NCBI RefSeq assembly: GCF_003002025.1
Contig: NZ_PVZB01000013.1
Span: forward strand, 1-64,000
Direction: 5' to 3'
DNA: 64,000 nucleotides
DNA from: Paraburkholderia sp. BL25I1N1
GTDB lineage: Bacteria > Pseudomonadota > Gammaproteobacteria > Burkholderiales > Burkholderiaceae
This document shows, piece after piece, positions 8,477-17,126 of this stretch (its first letter is position 1; each line of letters opens with the position of its first letter). The position numbers were made by a program, and so were the translations under genes. Below the pieces are notes generated by a model that was not told where the DNA came from, did no database searches, and saw only the letters and a list, made by a program, of their open reading frames with translations.

Positions 8477-9394
8477 TTACGCATGGCCCGCCTGAGCAGC
8501 GCGCGCGTCGAAGTATGACGTCGTATAGTCGATGAACGCCCGGACCTTCGCGGTCATCAGGCTCCGGTCCCGATATGCGAGCCTGAGTTCGGCGTCCCCG
8601 CTCATGAGCTCGAAGTCGGGCAGCAGGTGTATCAGCCGGCCATCGTCCAGCTCCTTGCCGACCATCGTCAGCGGCAACACGCCGAGACCTGCACCGCTCA
8701 CTACCAGTTCCTTGTTCAACGCTGCGTTGTTGGTCGACACGTCGTGTTCCAGTGGCACGGCAATCTGTTCGCCACCGCGCCGGAACCGCAGTTGTGGTTC
8801 GCTGATCGAGGCGAGGATTGTCACGAAACGGAATGCGGCGAGATCGTTGGGCCTTTGCGGCAGCCGGCGCCCCTGCAGATAGCTGGGTGAGCCCACTACG
8901 GCGAGGGGCAGGCGGCACAACGAACGGGTGATCGTCAGCTCGCTGGTCAGCATGAACGGCAGCACTATGCCGAGATCGAAGGCTTCCTTGATCAGATCCA
9001 CTGTCCGTTCCGCGAGCGTCAATTCGAGCTGCACAGCTGGATACCGGGCACGGAAACCAGCGATCAGCGGTGGCAGCTCTATTAGCGCCGCCGTGGTGTG
9101 GGCGACGAGCCGCAGTACCCCTGCAGGCTCCCGTGCGCGCTCCCCGGCACCGGCCTCGAGCACGTCCAGTTCAGCAACCACGCGCGAGCAGCCGCCATAA
9201 AACTCCTCCCCGGATTCAGTGAGTGCGAGGTGTCGGGTCGTGCGCTGAAAAAGACGCACGCCAAGCCTGGTTTCGAGCCCGGTGATCGCGCGGGAGACCA
9301 CTGTCTTTGAGATGCCCAATGCATTGGCGGCGTGCGTGAAGCTCTGCATTTCGACGACGGTACAAAAGGTTCGCAGCGTTTCGAGATGGTCCAT
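8477..9394 (-). CDS. LysR-family transcriptional regulator
   Basis: 305 residues from the ATG at 9394 (MDHLETLRTFCTVVEMQSFT); another ATG lies four codons upstream. Residues 1-60 form the LysR winged helix (AANALGISKTVVSRAITGLE then RLGVRLFQRTTRHLALTESG), and residues 90-295 the periplasmic-binding-like effector domain. It is divergent from the TetR gene at 9592, and the 197-base gap carries two palindromes likely bound by that TetR. Its own target is unclear. Confidence 0.9.
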   Translation of the reverse strand: MDHLETLRTFCTVVEMQSFTHAANALGISKTVVSRAITGLETRLGVRLFQRTTRHLALTESGEEFYGGCSRVVAELDVLEAGAGERAREPAGVLRLVAHTTAALIELPPLIAGFRARYPAVQLELTLAERTVDLIKEAFDLGIVLPFMLTSELTITRSLCRLPLAVVGSPSYLQGRRLPQRPNDLAAFRFVTILASISEPQLRFRRGGEQIAVPLEHDVSTNNAALNKELVVSGAGLGVLPLTMVGKELDDGRLIHLLPDFELMSGDAELRLAYRDRSLMTAKVRAFIDYTTSYFDARAAQAGHA

Positions 9395-9428
9395 AAGTGT
9401 TCGCAATCCAGAGTGAATCGAAATTCAA

Positions 9429-9490
9429 AACCATACGGTTCAGTATAGTGAAACATACTGTTGCCGTCAACGTAAATAAACCATACAGTT
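9429..9490. promoter_or_regulatory. two TetR-type operator palindromes between lysR and tetR
   Basis: AACCATACGGTT (9429-9440) and AACCATACAGTT (9479-9490) are near matches to the pattern AACnGTACnGTT found at two other loci (15828 and 34518). Each is followed by CAG and lies in an AT-rich setting. Their place between divergent regulators and upstream of tetR suggests autoregulation. Seen in sequence; binding by the TetR is inferred. Confidence 0.55.
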
Positions 9491-9591
9491 CAGTTATGTT
9501 AAAGTCCGCACGTGTAAAGACGGAAGATTGATCAGATGTGTCGCCGCCGGCGGCGTCGTCGATTCGATCGTATAAACAAAAGGAGAGCCCG

Positions 9592-10215
9592 ATGAGGGGC
9601 AAAACGGAAGCCAAGCGGCAGGCGATTGTTGACGCCGCGTTTGAGGTGTTCAGTGAGGTGGGATTCGAGCACGCGTCGATGTCCGAGATCGCGGCACGGG
9701 CAGGCGGTTCGAAAGCCACGCTCTACAGCTACTTCGAGTCGAAGGAAGAGATGTTCACTGAGTTCATGACCGCCGCCGCGGAGGAGGAAGTCGGAGCGGC
9801 GTTCGAGCTGCTCAAGACCTCCACGCCGGTTCGCGATGCACTGGCGAGCTTCGGCACGCACTATCTGGTTGCGGTGCTGAAACCGCAACTGCTCGCGATA
9901 CGCCGTCTCGCGCACCGCGAAGGCGGCCGGTCAAAGATCGGCGCCCTGTTTTATGAGCGCGGGCCGAAGCTCGGCTGGCAAACGGTGGCTGTCTTCCTGG
10001 AGCAATTGATTGACGCCGGGCAGCTGCGCAACTGTAACGCAGCCATCGCGACAGCGCATCTGCGCACGCTGTATGAGGCTGAGCTGATGGAGCTCTGCCT
10101 GTTTGGCGTGCCGGCCGATACCAGCCCCCGCAACATCGCGAAGGTCGTCCAGAGAGCGGTCGACGTGTTCATGGCCGCGTACGGGCCGACGGACGCCGCA
10201 CAAACCACGCACTGA
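9592..10215 (+). CDS. TetR/AcrR-family repressor (AefR-like), copy 1
   Basis: 207 residues from the ATG at 9592, preceded by AAAGGAGAGCCCG; the open frame extends 54 bases upstream without a start signal. The N-terminal helix-turn-helix is ASMSEIAARAGGSKATLYSYFESKEEMF, and the C-terminal ligand domain contains LKPQLLAIRRLAHREGG and GVPADTSPRNIAKVVQRAVDVF. It is a close paralogue of the protein at 15942-16559; the two flank the EmrAB-type efflux operon, and both upstream regions carry the same palindrome. Likely role: repression of that pump in response to a toxic ligand. Confidence 0.9.
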   Translation: MRGKTEAKRQAIVDAAFEVFSEVGFEHASMSEIAARAGGSKATLYSYFESKEEMFTEFMTAAAEEEVGAAFELLKTSTPVRDALASFGTHYLVAVLKPQLLAIRRLAHREGGRSKIGALFYERGPKLGWQTVAVFLEQLIDAGQLRNCNAAIATAHLRTLYEAELMELCLFGVPADTSPRNIAKVVQRAVDVFMAAYGPTDAAQTTH

Positions 10216-10223
10216 TCATCGGG

Positions 10224-10250
10224 CTGCCGCCCGCATTGTCCGGGCGGCAG
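10224..10250. terminator. hairpin between convergent tetR and AI-2E permease genes
   Basis: A perfect ten-base-pair stem (CTGCCGCCCG at 10224 pairing with CGGGCGGCAG ending at 10250) with a seven-base loop. It lies between the ends of two convergent genes, so it can serve both. There is no T tract on either side, which weakens the case for intrinsic termination. Confidence 0.55.
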
Positions 10251-10275
10251 ATCGGCATCCAGGGCAAACCGGGGG

Positions 10276-11421
10276 TCAATCCTTATAAAGCGCACTGGCC
10301 ACATAGCGGCGGCGCAGGTCGCCCAGCAGCGCCGCAAGGATCGCACTGACCGGCAGCGCGAGCAGCACGCCAAAAAAGCCAAAAAGTTCGCCAAATGCAA
10401 GCAGGGCGAAGATCACCGCGAGCGGGTGTAGACCGATGCGGTTACCCACGAGTCTGGGAACAAGAAAAGAACTTTCGAGAACCTGGCCAACTCCGTACAC
10501 GGCTGCGACTGCGCCGATGCCGTACCAGCCGCCAAATTGCAGAAGCGCGGCAAGAAGGGCAAAGGCGAGTCCCAGGGCGAAACCCACGTAGGGGATGAAC
10601 ACCGCGAAGCCGGTGAAGAGTCCGATGGGCAACGCAATGTCGAGGCCGGCCAGAGTCAACGCTACCGGGTAGAACACGGCGAGCACGCCCATCACGAGCA
10701 ACTGGCCGCGCAAGTATTGCGACAACATGTGGTCCATCTCGGTCACGAGTCCCCGGATCTTGCAGACCCAGCGCCGCGGCACAAGACTTTCCATCCGCGC
10801 GAATATCTGGTGCCTGTCGTAAAGCTGATAGAAAAGGACAAGCGGCACCAGTATGAGGTTGCTGACAACAGGAAGCACGACGTTGCTGCCTGTACGCACG
10901 TACCGCCCGGCGGCGAGTATGACGGTCTGGCCGTTGCCGATCGTGTCGCCTGTCAGCAGGTGGCGGACTGCGGGCAGGTCGAGTGAGTAGCTGACGCCCA
11001 GCAGTGCCAGCTTCGGTTGCAGCCACGCGTTCAGGCCGGCGATGAAGACGGGAATGTTCTTCGCGAGCTCGGGTCCTTCCTTGTGGATCACGGCGAACGC
11101 AAGCAGCGGCAGCAGGGTCAGGAGCGATGCGAACAGGAGCATCATCAGGAGCACGGCCACCGTACGCGGCACACGCTTGCGCACCAGCCACTCGACGCCT
11201 GGCTGCAACATGTACGCGACGAGCGCGCCGAGCAGGAATGGCGTGAGAACCGGTCGCAGGATCCATAGAAGAATACCGAGGCCAGCGGCGATGGCGCTCC
11301 AGACGAGAGCCTGGCGTTGATAGGAGGTCAGGGGCATGGTTGAGAGTCGTATTCGGGTGACCCGCAACTGACAGCGCAGAAAAGACTGCGGCGTATCGGG
11401 CAGGGTCATCAGTGTCGCCAT
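10276..11421 (-). CDS. AI-2E family transporter (PerM/TqsA-like permease)
   Basis: Up to 381 residues; the more usual N-terminus (MPLTSYQRQALVWSAIAAG) starts at the ATG at 11337, and neither start has a strong ribosome-binding site. There are seven or so membrane segments, with family features such as GALVAYMLQPGVEWLVRKRVPR near residue 70 and the end FGFFGVLLALPVSAILAALL. These permeases export small molecules or ions; the AI-2 link holds only for some members. It follows the EmrB gene on the same strand with a hairpin in between. A remnant of a second copy lies at 18866-19020. Confidence 0.88.
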   Translation of the reverse strand: MATLMTLPDTPQSFLRCQLRVTRIRLSTMPLTSYQRQALVWSAIAAGLGILLWILRPVLTPFLLGALVAYMLQPGVEWLVRKRVPRTVAVLLMMLLFASLLTLLPLLAFAVIHKEGPELAKNIPVFIAGLNAWLQPKLALLGVSYSLDLPAVRHLLTGDTIGNGQTVILAAGRYVRTGSNVVLPVVSNLILVPLVLFYQLYDRHQIFARMESLVPRRWVCKIRGLVTEMDHMLSQYLRGQLLVMGVLAVFYPVALTLAGLDIALPIGLFTGFAVFIPYVGFALGLAFALLAALLQFGGWYGIGAVAAVYGVGQVLESSFLVPRLVGNRIGLHPLAVIFALLAFGELFGFFGVLLALPVSAILAALLGDLRRRYVASALYKD

Positions 11422-11431
11422 TCAAATGAGA

Positions 11432-11451
11432 GGGGCGCGCACGCGCGCCCC
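11432..11451 (-). terminator. GC-rich hairpin between emrB-like gene and AI-2E permease
   Basis: GGGGCGCG (11432-11439) pairs with CGCGCCCC (11444-11451) around a four-base loop, just after the stop of the MFS gene. It may reduce read-through into the AI-2E permease. No T tract is present. Confidence 0.4.
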
Positions 11452-11457
11452 CCGCGC

Positions 11458-12999
11458 TCAGTGCGCCTGCGACGTATCGGCCACACGCGTTGGTTTGGGC
11501 GCAATCCAGATCGCAAGTGCGCCAATGACAAAGCAGCATGCGATGCTGAAGAACAGCTGGTTGGTGGCCAGCATCACCGCTTGCGACTCGACCATGTTGC
11601 TGATCTGCGCCTGCGCCTGATGTGCGCTCCAGCCGGAGCCCGTCAGCGAGGCCGTGAAGTGGCCGGCCTGGTCGACGAGGCCGGACAACTCCGCGCGGTT
11701 GTACTTGGTCTTGTTCTCCCACAACGTGTTGACGACCGACGTGGCAATCGCTCCGCCGAAGGTCCGGCAGAAGCTCATTAGTCCCGCTGCCGAAGCCGTT
11801 TCGGGCTCCTCGACACTGCTTAGGCCGAGGCTCGTCGTCGGGACGAAGAAGAACGGTAGTCCCACGCCTTGCAGCAACAGCGGCAACGCCACCTGCCAGA
11901 AGTCCATATCCGAATTCGCATGGGTGCGGAACAGCGTCACCGAGCCAAGCCACATCACGCCGGCAAACACGAGCCAGCGTCCATCGAACTTCGTTGACAG
12001 TTTGGCCGCAAGCGGCGCGGAGACGACCGCGAAGATGCCGGTGGTCGCCGTCGCGTAGCCGGCCCACGTGGCCGTGTACCCCATATTGCTCTGCAACCAC
12101 AGTGGCGTGAGCACGGTGGCGCCGAAGTACGCGCCGAACGCCAGCGTCATGGTCACCACGCTCGCACCAAAGCCACGATGGCGGAACACCCGTAGATCGA
12201 CGATGGGGTTACGCTCGGTCAGCTCCCAGATGAGGAAAGCCAGGAAGCCAATCACCGCAGTCACCGCGAGTACGCGAATTTCGAGCGAGCTGAACCAGTC
12301 CTTATCCTTGCCCTCATCGATCATGATCTGCAGCGCCGAGACCCAGATGACCAGTAACACTAGGCCAACAGTGTCGATCCGCATCCGTATCTTCTCGGAT
12401 TCATAGCGCTTGAGCAGCATCCATCCGGCGTATGCGCAGATCAGCGACACCGGCACGTTGATGAAGAAGATGTAGGACCAGTGGTAGTCGTCGCAGATGA
12501 CACCGCCCAGCACAGGCCCCATCACCGGCGCCAGCAGTGTCGTCATGCTCCACAGGCCGAGCGCAGCGGCCGTCTTCTCCTTCGGGAAGATGCGCAGCAG
12601 CAGGGTTTGCGAGAGAGGCATGAGCGGGCCGCCCGCGAGGCCCTGGAGCACACGGAACAGCACCAGCGTGGTGAGCGACGTCGCCATTCCGCACAGTGCC
12701 GAGCCCAGTCCGAACATGACCAGCGCCGCGATGAACACGCGTACCGTCCCGAAGCGGCTCGCGAGCCAGCCGGTCAGCGGAACCGTGATCGCTTCGGCCA
12801 CCGCATACGACGTGATGACGTACGTGCCCTGGCTCGTCGAGGAGCCGAGTGCACCGGAAATGGTCGCCACGGACACGTTCGCAATGGTGCTGTCCAGCAC
12901 CGCGACAAAGTTGGCGGCGGCGATCATCACCGCCGCGAGAATCAGCATGGGGCCGGACAGCGGCGGCAATGCGATGTCATTGACCTGACTGGAAGACAT
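11458..12999 (-). CDS. MFS drug exporter of the DHA2 family (EmrB-like)
   Basis: 513 residues, the usual length for 14-helix DHA2 antiporters. Motifs include the N-terminal VLDSTIANVSVATISGALG, the antiporter motif C region with LAPVMGPVLGGVICDDYHW near residue 150, and RFGTVRVFIAALV. AAGGAT upstream supports the start at 12999. It follows the EmrA-type adaptor by 12 bases and an outer-membrane channel gene precedes both, so the three form a complete tripartite exporter (channel, adaptor, pump) that expels hydrophobic or aromatic toxins using proton motive force. Confidence 0.93.
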   Translation of the reverse strand: MSSSQVNDIALPPLSGPMLILAAVMIAAANFVAVLDSTIANVSVATISGALGSSTSQGTYVITSYAVAEAITVPLTGWLASRFGTVRVFIAALVMFGLGSALCGMATSLTTLVLFRVLQGLAGGPLMPLSQTLLLRIFPKEKTAAALGLWSMTTLLAPVMGPVLGGVICDDYHWSYIFFINVPVSLICAYAGWMLLKRYESEKIRMRIDTVGLVLLVIWVSALQIMIDEGKDKDWFSSLEIRVLAVTAVIGFLAFLIWELTERNPIVDLRVFRHRGFGASVVTMTLAFGAYFGATVLTPLWLQSNMGYTATWAGYATATTGIFAVVSAPLAAKLSTKFDGRWLVFAGVMWLGSVTLFRTHANSDMDFWQVALPLLLQGVGLPFFFVPTTSLGLSSVEEPETASAAGLMSFCRTFGGAIATSVVNTLWENKTKYNRAELSGLVDQAGHFTASLTGSGWSAHQAQAQISNMVESQAVMLATNQLFFSIACCFVIGALAIWIAPKPTRVADTSQAH

Positions 13000-13011
13000 G
13001 GCGGCGGATCC

Positions 13012-14226
13012 TTAGTGAGCGGGCGCGTCGTTGCCGCCGCGCGTGTCGACCGTCGCTTCCATCGACAGGTTGATGCCGAGCGGGTGCGCGCGAAGCTCGG
13101 CCGGATCGATCCTGACGCGCACCGGCAGGCGCTGCACCACCTTGATCCAGTTGCCGGTCGCGTTCTGCGCGGGAATCATTGCGAACGCCGAGCCTGAGCC
13201 GCCGGCCAGGCCCGCGACCTTGCCGTGATAGACGACCTTGCTGCCGTACAGGTCCGACTCCAGTTCCACCGGCTGTCCGATGCGCACCTTGCCGAGCTGC
13301 GTCTCCTTGAAATTGGCATCGACGTAGACGGATTCGATCGGCACGACCGACATCAACGCCGCGCCGGTCTGAACGCGCTGCCCCGCCTGAACCTCGCGGC
13401 TCGCGACGACACCGTCGACCGGCGCGCGCAGCACGGTGCGCTCGAGATCGACGCGTGCCTGATCGCGCTTCGCACGTGCGAGCAGGACCTCTGGATTGGT
13501 TTCGACCGTCGTGTCCGCAATCAGTACCTTGTTCGCCTCGAGCGAGCCGACTGCGGCGTCGCGGCTTGCCTTCGCCTGCAAGGCCGCAGCGCGGGCTGCG
13601 TCGAGCGCCGCCCTGGCGGTGGCAAACGCAGCGCGCGCGTTGCTCAGCTCTTCACCGGATACGCTCCCGGTGTGGCTCAGCACTTCGCGGCGCTGCAGGT
13701 CGATCGCCGCGCGGTCAAAGTCGGCCTGGGCCGATGCGATCTGCGCGGCCATCCGGGTCTGGTCGGCTGCGCGCGCACTGACCTGCGCGCTCAGTTGCGT
13801 ATCCGTCGCGACATAGCCGCGAACTTTGCGTTCGGCGCGGCCCACATCGGCCTCAGCCTGCGCGAGTGCAATCTTTGCGTCGGTGTCATCGATGACCACC
13901 AATACGTCGCCCTTATGTACCTGCTGTGTATTCACGACCGGAACGCTCCTGACAATCCCGCTCACCGCCGGCGTGATCGACGCGACTTCGGCTGCGGTGT
14001 ACGCGTTATCGGTCGACACGTGGTGCGACGCGATGAAGTGCCAGTAGCTTGCGTAGGCGAGACCGGCGACGAGAATGGCGCCGCCGAGCAGCGCGAACAG
14101 CTTCTTGCGGTTCGAAGGGGGAGCGGGGGCAGCGGCACCGGTATCGGCGGGAGCAGCGGAAGCAGCGGAAGCGGGCGAGTCCGGCATCAGCGACTCGCTG
14201 GTTTTGATGAATTGGGTTTCAGACAT
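13012..14226 (-). CDS. HlyD/EmrA-type membrane fusion protein
   Basis: 404 residues: a short cytoplasmic Ala/Pro-rich N-terminus, one membrane segment (residues about 42-62, LFALLGGAILVAGLAYASYW), a biotinyl-lipoyl-like segment (AYTAAEVASITPAVSGIVRSV), a long alpha-helical hairpin rich in Ala (residues 120-250), and a closing barrel (VDGVVASREVQAGQRVQTGA). It is the periplasmic adaptor that links the EmrB-like pump to the outer-membrane channel. It lies 17 bases after the channel gene. Confidence 0.92.
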   Translation of the reverse strand: MSETQFIKTSESLMPDSPASAASAAPADTGAAAPAPPSNRKKLFALLGGAILVAGLAYASYWHFIASHHVSTDNAYTAAEVASITPAVSGIVRSVPVVNTQQVHKGDVLVVIDDTDAKIALAQAEADVGRAERKVRGYVATDTQLSAQVSARAADQTRMAAQIASAQADFDRAAIDLQRREVLSHTGSVSGEELSNARAAFATARAALDAARAAALQAKASRDAAVGSLEANKVLIADTTVETNPEVLLARAKRDQARVDLERTVLRAPVDGVVASREVQAGQRVQTGAALMSVVPIESVYVDANFKETQLGKVRIGQPVELESDLYGSKVVYHGKVAGLAGGSGSAFAMIPAQNATGNWIKVVQRLPVRVRIDPAELRAHPLGINLSMEATVDTRGGNDAPAH

Positions 14227-14243
14227 GATCGGAGTCCTTGAAA

Positions 14244-15752
14244 TCAGCTTTGCTTGTTGGGATGGGTTGCGTCGGTCGCGGCCGGCGTGCTGGCCTGATA
14301 TCCGCCGCCGAGAGCGCGCACGAGCGCGACATCGAGTGAGAAGGTGCGCGAGCGGATATCGGCGAGCTGGCGCTGTGCCGAGGTCATCGTGTCGGCGGCG
14401 TTCAGCACCTCGAGATAACCGGCAAGGCCGGCACGATAGCGATCGAGCGCGACCTGGTGCGCCTGGGCTGCGTCGTCGTAGGCGGCTTGGGTTGCTTGCA
14501 GCCGGTCCGCCAGCGCGCGTTTGCTTGCGGCCACGTCGGCCACGTCGTGCAGCGCCTTCGTCAGCGTTTCGTCGTAGTTCGCGACCGCCTCGTCGTAAGT
14601 CGCCCGCGCGCCGCGCAGTTCGCCGCGCAAACGTCCGCCATTGAAGATGGGCAGTGTGATCGCCGGACCGAAGTTGCCGGCCAGCGAAGCCGCATTCGTC
14701 AGCATGTTCAGGCCAAGCGACTGGAAGCCGATCGACGCGCCGAGCGTGATGTCGGGATAAAACCCGGCTCGCGCGACGTCGATCCGCTTCGCCGCCGCCT
14801 CTACGCGCAGGCGGGCAATCACCACGTCCGGACGGCGGCCAAGCAGGCCGAGTCCAAGGTTGGCGGGCATCTCTGCAGGCTGCGTCAGATCGACGGCCGG
14901 CCGTGCGATGCGCAAGCCGCGGTCGGGACCGGCGCCCATCAGCGCGGCGATCTGGTTGCGCTCGAGTGCCACCGATTCATCCAGCGCGAGCAGGTCGGCC
15001 TGCGCGCTTTGCTGCTTCGACTCCGCCTGCTTCACACCTGCCTGCGTTTCGAGCCCGTTGGCGAAACGCTCCCGGAACAGCTGTGCGGATTGCGTGCGCA
15101 CCTGCAGTGCCGCCTGCGCACTGTCGCGTTCGGCGAACAGACGCACGAGGTCGGCATACGCTGCCGCGATCGACGCCGAGAGAACCATGCGGGCCTGTGC
15201 GGCATCGGCGCGTGCGGCGTCGAGCTCCGACGTAGCGGCGGCCAGCGCCGCGCGATTCTTGCCCCAGAAGTCGATTTCGTAGTTGAAGTTCAGCTCGGCG
15301 CTGCCGTAGGGGCGCCATCCGTGGGGAACGAAATCCGAGGGAATACCGTTGTTGTAGCTCTGTTTTTTCTTCTGGACCGAGCCGTCCGCGTCGATTTCGG
15401 GCAGCAGCGCCGCGCCGGCCACCTGCGCCGACGCCTCGGCGTTATGCAGCCGCGCCTGGGCGGCCGCCAGTGTCGGCTCATCCTGGAGCGCTTCTCCGAT
15501 CAGCGCGTTCAGTTGCGGATCGTTGTAGCCGAGCCACCACTGATCGGTAGGCCACGCTGACGCCGAGCTGCCCTGTTTGCCGCCGACCGCACTGAGACTC
15601 TGCGCAGTCTCATAGCTGCTGATGTCTTTCGTGACCGGCGTCTGCGGCATGTCGGGCAGTTGTGCGCAAGCGCTCACCACTATCGCGAACGCGAAAGCGA
15701 TGGCCAGCCTAACCGGTTTCACCTGACTCCGAATGTCCGTGCTCTCTTGCAT
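14244..15752 (-). CDS. NodT-family outer-membrane efflux lipoprotein, first gene of efflux operon
   Basis: 502 residues, starting MQESTDIRSQVKPVRLAIAF with a signal peptide ending VVSACA (lipobox). The outer-membrane-factor features include LLGRRPDVVIARLRVEAAAK, a LPIFNGGRLRGELRGA segment and a terminal VRALGGGYQ. The ATG has GGGAGATC upstream. It is the first gene of the operon that continues with EmrA- and EmrB-like genes, and it diverges from the TetR at 15942 across a shared operator region. A stub of an almost identical 5' end survives at 34412-34443. Confidence 0.92.
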   Translation of the reverse strand: MQESTDIRSQVKPVRLAIAFAFAIVVSACAQLPDMPQTPVTKDISSYETAQSLSAVGGKQGSSASAWPTDQWWLGYNDPQLNALIGEALQDEPTLAAAQARLHNAEASAQVAGAALLPEIDADGSVQKKKQSYNNGIPSDFVPHGWRPYGSAELNFNYEIDFWGKNRAALAAATSELDAARADAAQARMVLSASIAAAYADLVRLFAERDSAQAALQVRTQSAQLFRERFANGLETQAGVKQAESKQQSAQADLLALDESVALERNQIAALMGAGPDRGLRIARPAVDLTQPAEMPANLGLGLLGRRPDVVIARLRVEAAAKRIDVARAGFYPDITLGASIGFQSLGLNMLTNAASLAGNFGPAITLPIFNGGRLRGELRGARATYDEAVANYDETLTKALHDVADVAASKRALADRLQATQAAYDDAAQAHQVALDRYRAGLAGYLEVLNAADTMTSAQRQLADIRSRTFSLDVALVRALGGGYQASTPAATDATHPNKQS

Positions 15753-15795
15753 GATCTCCCGCTCCTTTTCGCTCCTTTGCGATACCGGGCAGTCT

Positions 15796-15842
15796 AGTTA
15801 TACGGTTCACGCCTGTCAACAGAAATAAACTGTACGGTTCAG
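15796..15842. promoter_or_regulatory. operator region between efflux operon and tetR copy 2
   Basis: The palindrome AACTGTACGGTT (15828-15839) and a half-similar site ending TATACGGTT (15799-15807) lie in the 189-base divergent intergenic region. The block from about 15740 to 15845 is repeated, diverged, at 34430-34535. Expected role: binding site of the flanking TetR paralogues, which would control both directions. Confidence 0.6.
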
Positions 15843-15941
15843 ATATGATAAGATCACACCATTGGAAGTCGAAGGCCGGTCACGGTGTCGCCGCCGGCCA
15901 TGTCGTTGATCGGTCTTGCAGAGAGAAGGAGGGCATTGAAA

Positions 15942-16559
15942 ATGAGGGTGAAGACAGAAGAAAAGCGGCAGGCGATCGTCGACGCCGCGTTCCAGGTGTT
16001 TTGCGAAGTGGGGTTCGAACGGGCATCCATGTCCGAGATCGCGGCGCGGGCAGGCGGATCAAAAGCCACGCTCTACAGCTATTTCGAGTCCAAGGATCTG
16101 ATGTTCGCGGACGTCATGATGGCCGCCGCGGAGGAAGCCAAAGTAGCGACGGAGCTACTCAAAACCTCGCTGCCGATTCGCGAGACACTGCTGAGGTTCG
16201 GCAAGCACTATCTCGCCGCCACGCTCAAGCCGCAGATACTGGCGGTGCGCCGTCTAGCAAATCACGAAGGCGGCCGCTCGCACGCCGGCGCCCTGTTTTA
16301 TGACCGCGGGCCGAAGGTCGGCTGGCAAATGGTGGCTGACTTCCTGCAGCAGGCGATTGACGGCGGGCAGCTGCGCAGCTGTAACGCAGACGTCGCGACC
16401 GCGCATCTGCGCGGGCTATATGAAGCGGAGTTGCTGGAACTTTGCCTGCTGGGTGTGCCGGCGGATACCAGTTCCCGCAACGTCGCCAAAGTCGTTCAAA
16501 GAGCGGTCGACGTGTTTCTGGCCGCCTATGGGCCGATGGACAAAGGTGACGTCGCATAG
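15942..16559 (+). CDS. TetR/AcrR-family repressor (AefR-like), copy 2
   Basis: 205 residues from the ATG at 15942, which follows AAGGAGGGCATTGAAA; an upstream in-frame ATG at 15885 lacks such a site. It begins MRVKTEEKRQAIVDAAFQVF and carries the helix-turn-helix ASMSEIAARAGGSKATLYSY. Most of the sequence is shared with the TetR at 9592. It is divergent from the efflux operon and is the best candidate for its local repressor. Confidence 0.92.
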   Translation: MRVKTEEKRQAIVDAAFQVFCEVGFERASMSEIAARAGGSKATLYSYFESKDLMFADVMMAAAEEAKVATELLKTSLPIRETLLRFGKHYLAATLKPQILAVRRLANHEGGRSHAGALFYDRGPKVGWQMVADFLQQAIDGGQLRSCNADVATAHLRGLYEAELLELCLLGVPADTSSRNVAKVVQRAVDVFLAAYGPMDKGDVA

Positions 16560-16600
16560 GCAGGCGCCTGGACGGTCGCGGAACTCGGGAGATCGCAGGC

Positions 16601-16632
16601 GAGCCGCCACCGTTTCGCCAGGTGGGCGGCTC
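16601..16632 (+). terminator. hairpin after tetR copy 2
   Basis: GAGCCGCC (16601-16608) pairs with GGCGGCTC (16625-16632), extended by ACC/GGT with a one-base bulge. It lies 41 bases after the tetR stop. There is no clear T run. Confidence 0.4.
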
Positions 16633-16811
16633 CGCCCAACCCCAGTCTATTGCTCGACCAGCCACGGTGTCGCGGCCAGCGAGTTGCGGACGTCATATGG
16701 CAAACACCGTCATGCATCGCATGCATGCCTACCGCGACGAACAGAATCGGGGTAGGCGCGACAATCGCCAGTCTCTCAGGTATGGTTGCGGCGCTTGCGC
16801 GGCCATACGGG

Positions 16812-17069
16812 TTATTTCGGAAGCTGGGTCGGTACTTGGGTCGACGCTTGTGTCGGAAGCTGGTTCGGAAGCTGGTTCGGAAGCTGGTTCGGAAGTTGCG
16901 GAAGCTGTGGAGGGTGCGGAAGCTGCGGCCCACCCTGTGAAAGCTGCTTCGTGGGGGACTGTCCGGTGGAGGGAAGCTGCTGCAATGGGAATTGCTGCGG
17001 CAGATTGCTTTGCGCAAGCACAGATGTGCTGGTAAGGAATGCGAACAGTACGGCGAAGATCTTTTTCAT
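16812..17069 (-). CDS. small secreted Pro/Gln/Leu-rich repeat protein
   Basis: 85 residues: a clear signal peptide (MKKIFAVLFAFLTSTSVLAQ, cleavage after LAQ or ASVLA-like site), then a low-complexity tail rich in Pro, Gln and Leu. The tail holds a four-residue repeat (QLPN repeated three times, then related QLPT and QVPT). The repeat unit at the DNA level is 12 bases. The signal peptide makes this strand the likely coding strand; the reverse frame is Cys/Gly-rich but has no start or signal. The product is probably periplasmic or exported; function unknown. The ribosome-binding site is weak. Confidence 0.55.
   Translation of the reverse strand: MKKIFAVLFAFLTSTSVLAQSNLPQQFPLQQLPSTGQSPTKQLSQGGPQLPHPPQLPQLPNQLPNQLPNQLPTQASTQVPTQLPK
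16855..16890. repeat. 12-bp tandem repeat inside the Pro-rich gene
   Basis: GGAAGCTGGTTC occurs three times head to tail, with degenerate copies on both sides (16819-16854 and 16891-16915). It encodes the QLPN repeats on the minus strand. In-frame 12-base units allow length variation without frameshift. Confidence 0.8.
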
Positions 17070-17126
17070 TTCAATTTTTCCAGCTGGTTGCCCTGAATTT
17101 GATGCGATTGGCAGCCGCAGGCCGTA

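Noticed and set aside
10442..12100. 552-codon minus-strand frame spanning the AI-2E and MFS genes
   Set aside because: It covers parts of two genes in another frame and is Arg/Pro-rich; both underlying genes are clear.
16819..16915. Possible CRISPR-like array
   Set aside because: The repeats are 12 bases without spacers and encode a simple peptide repeat.
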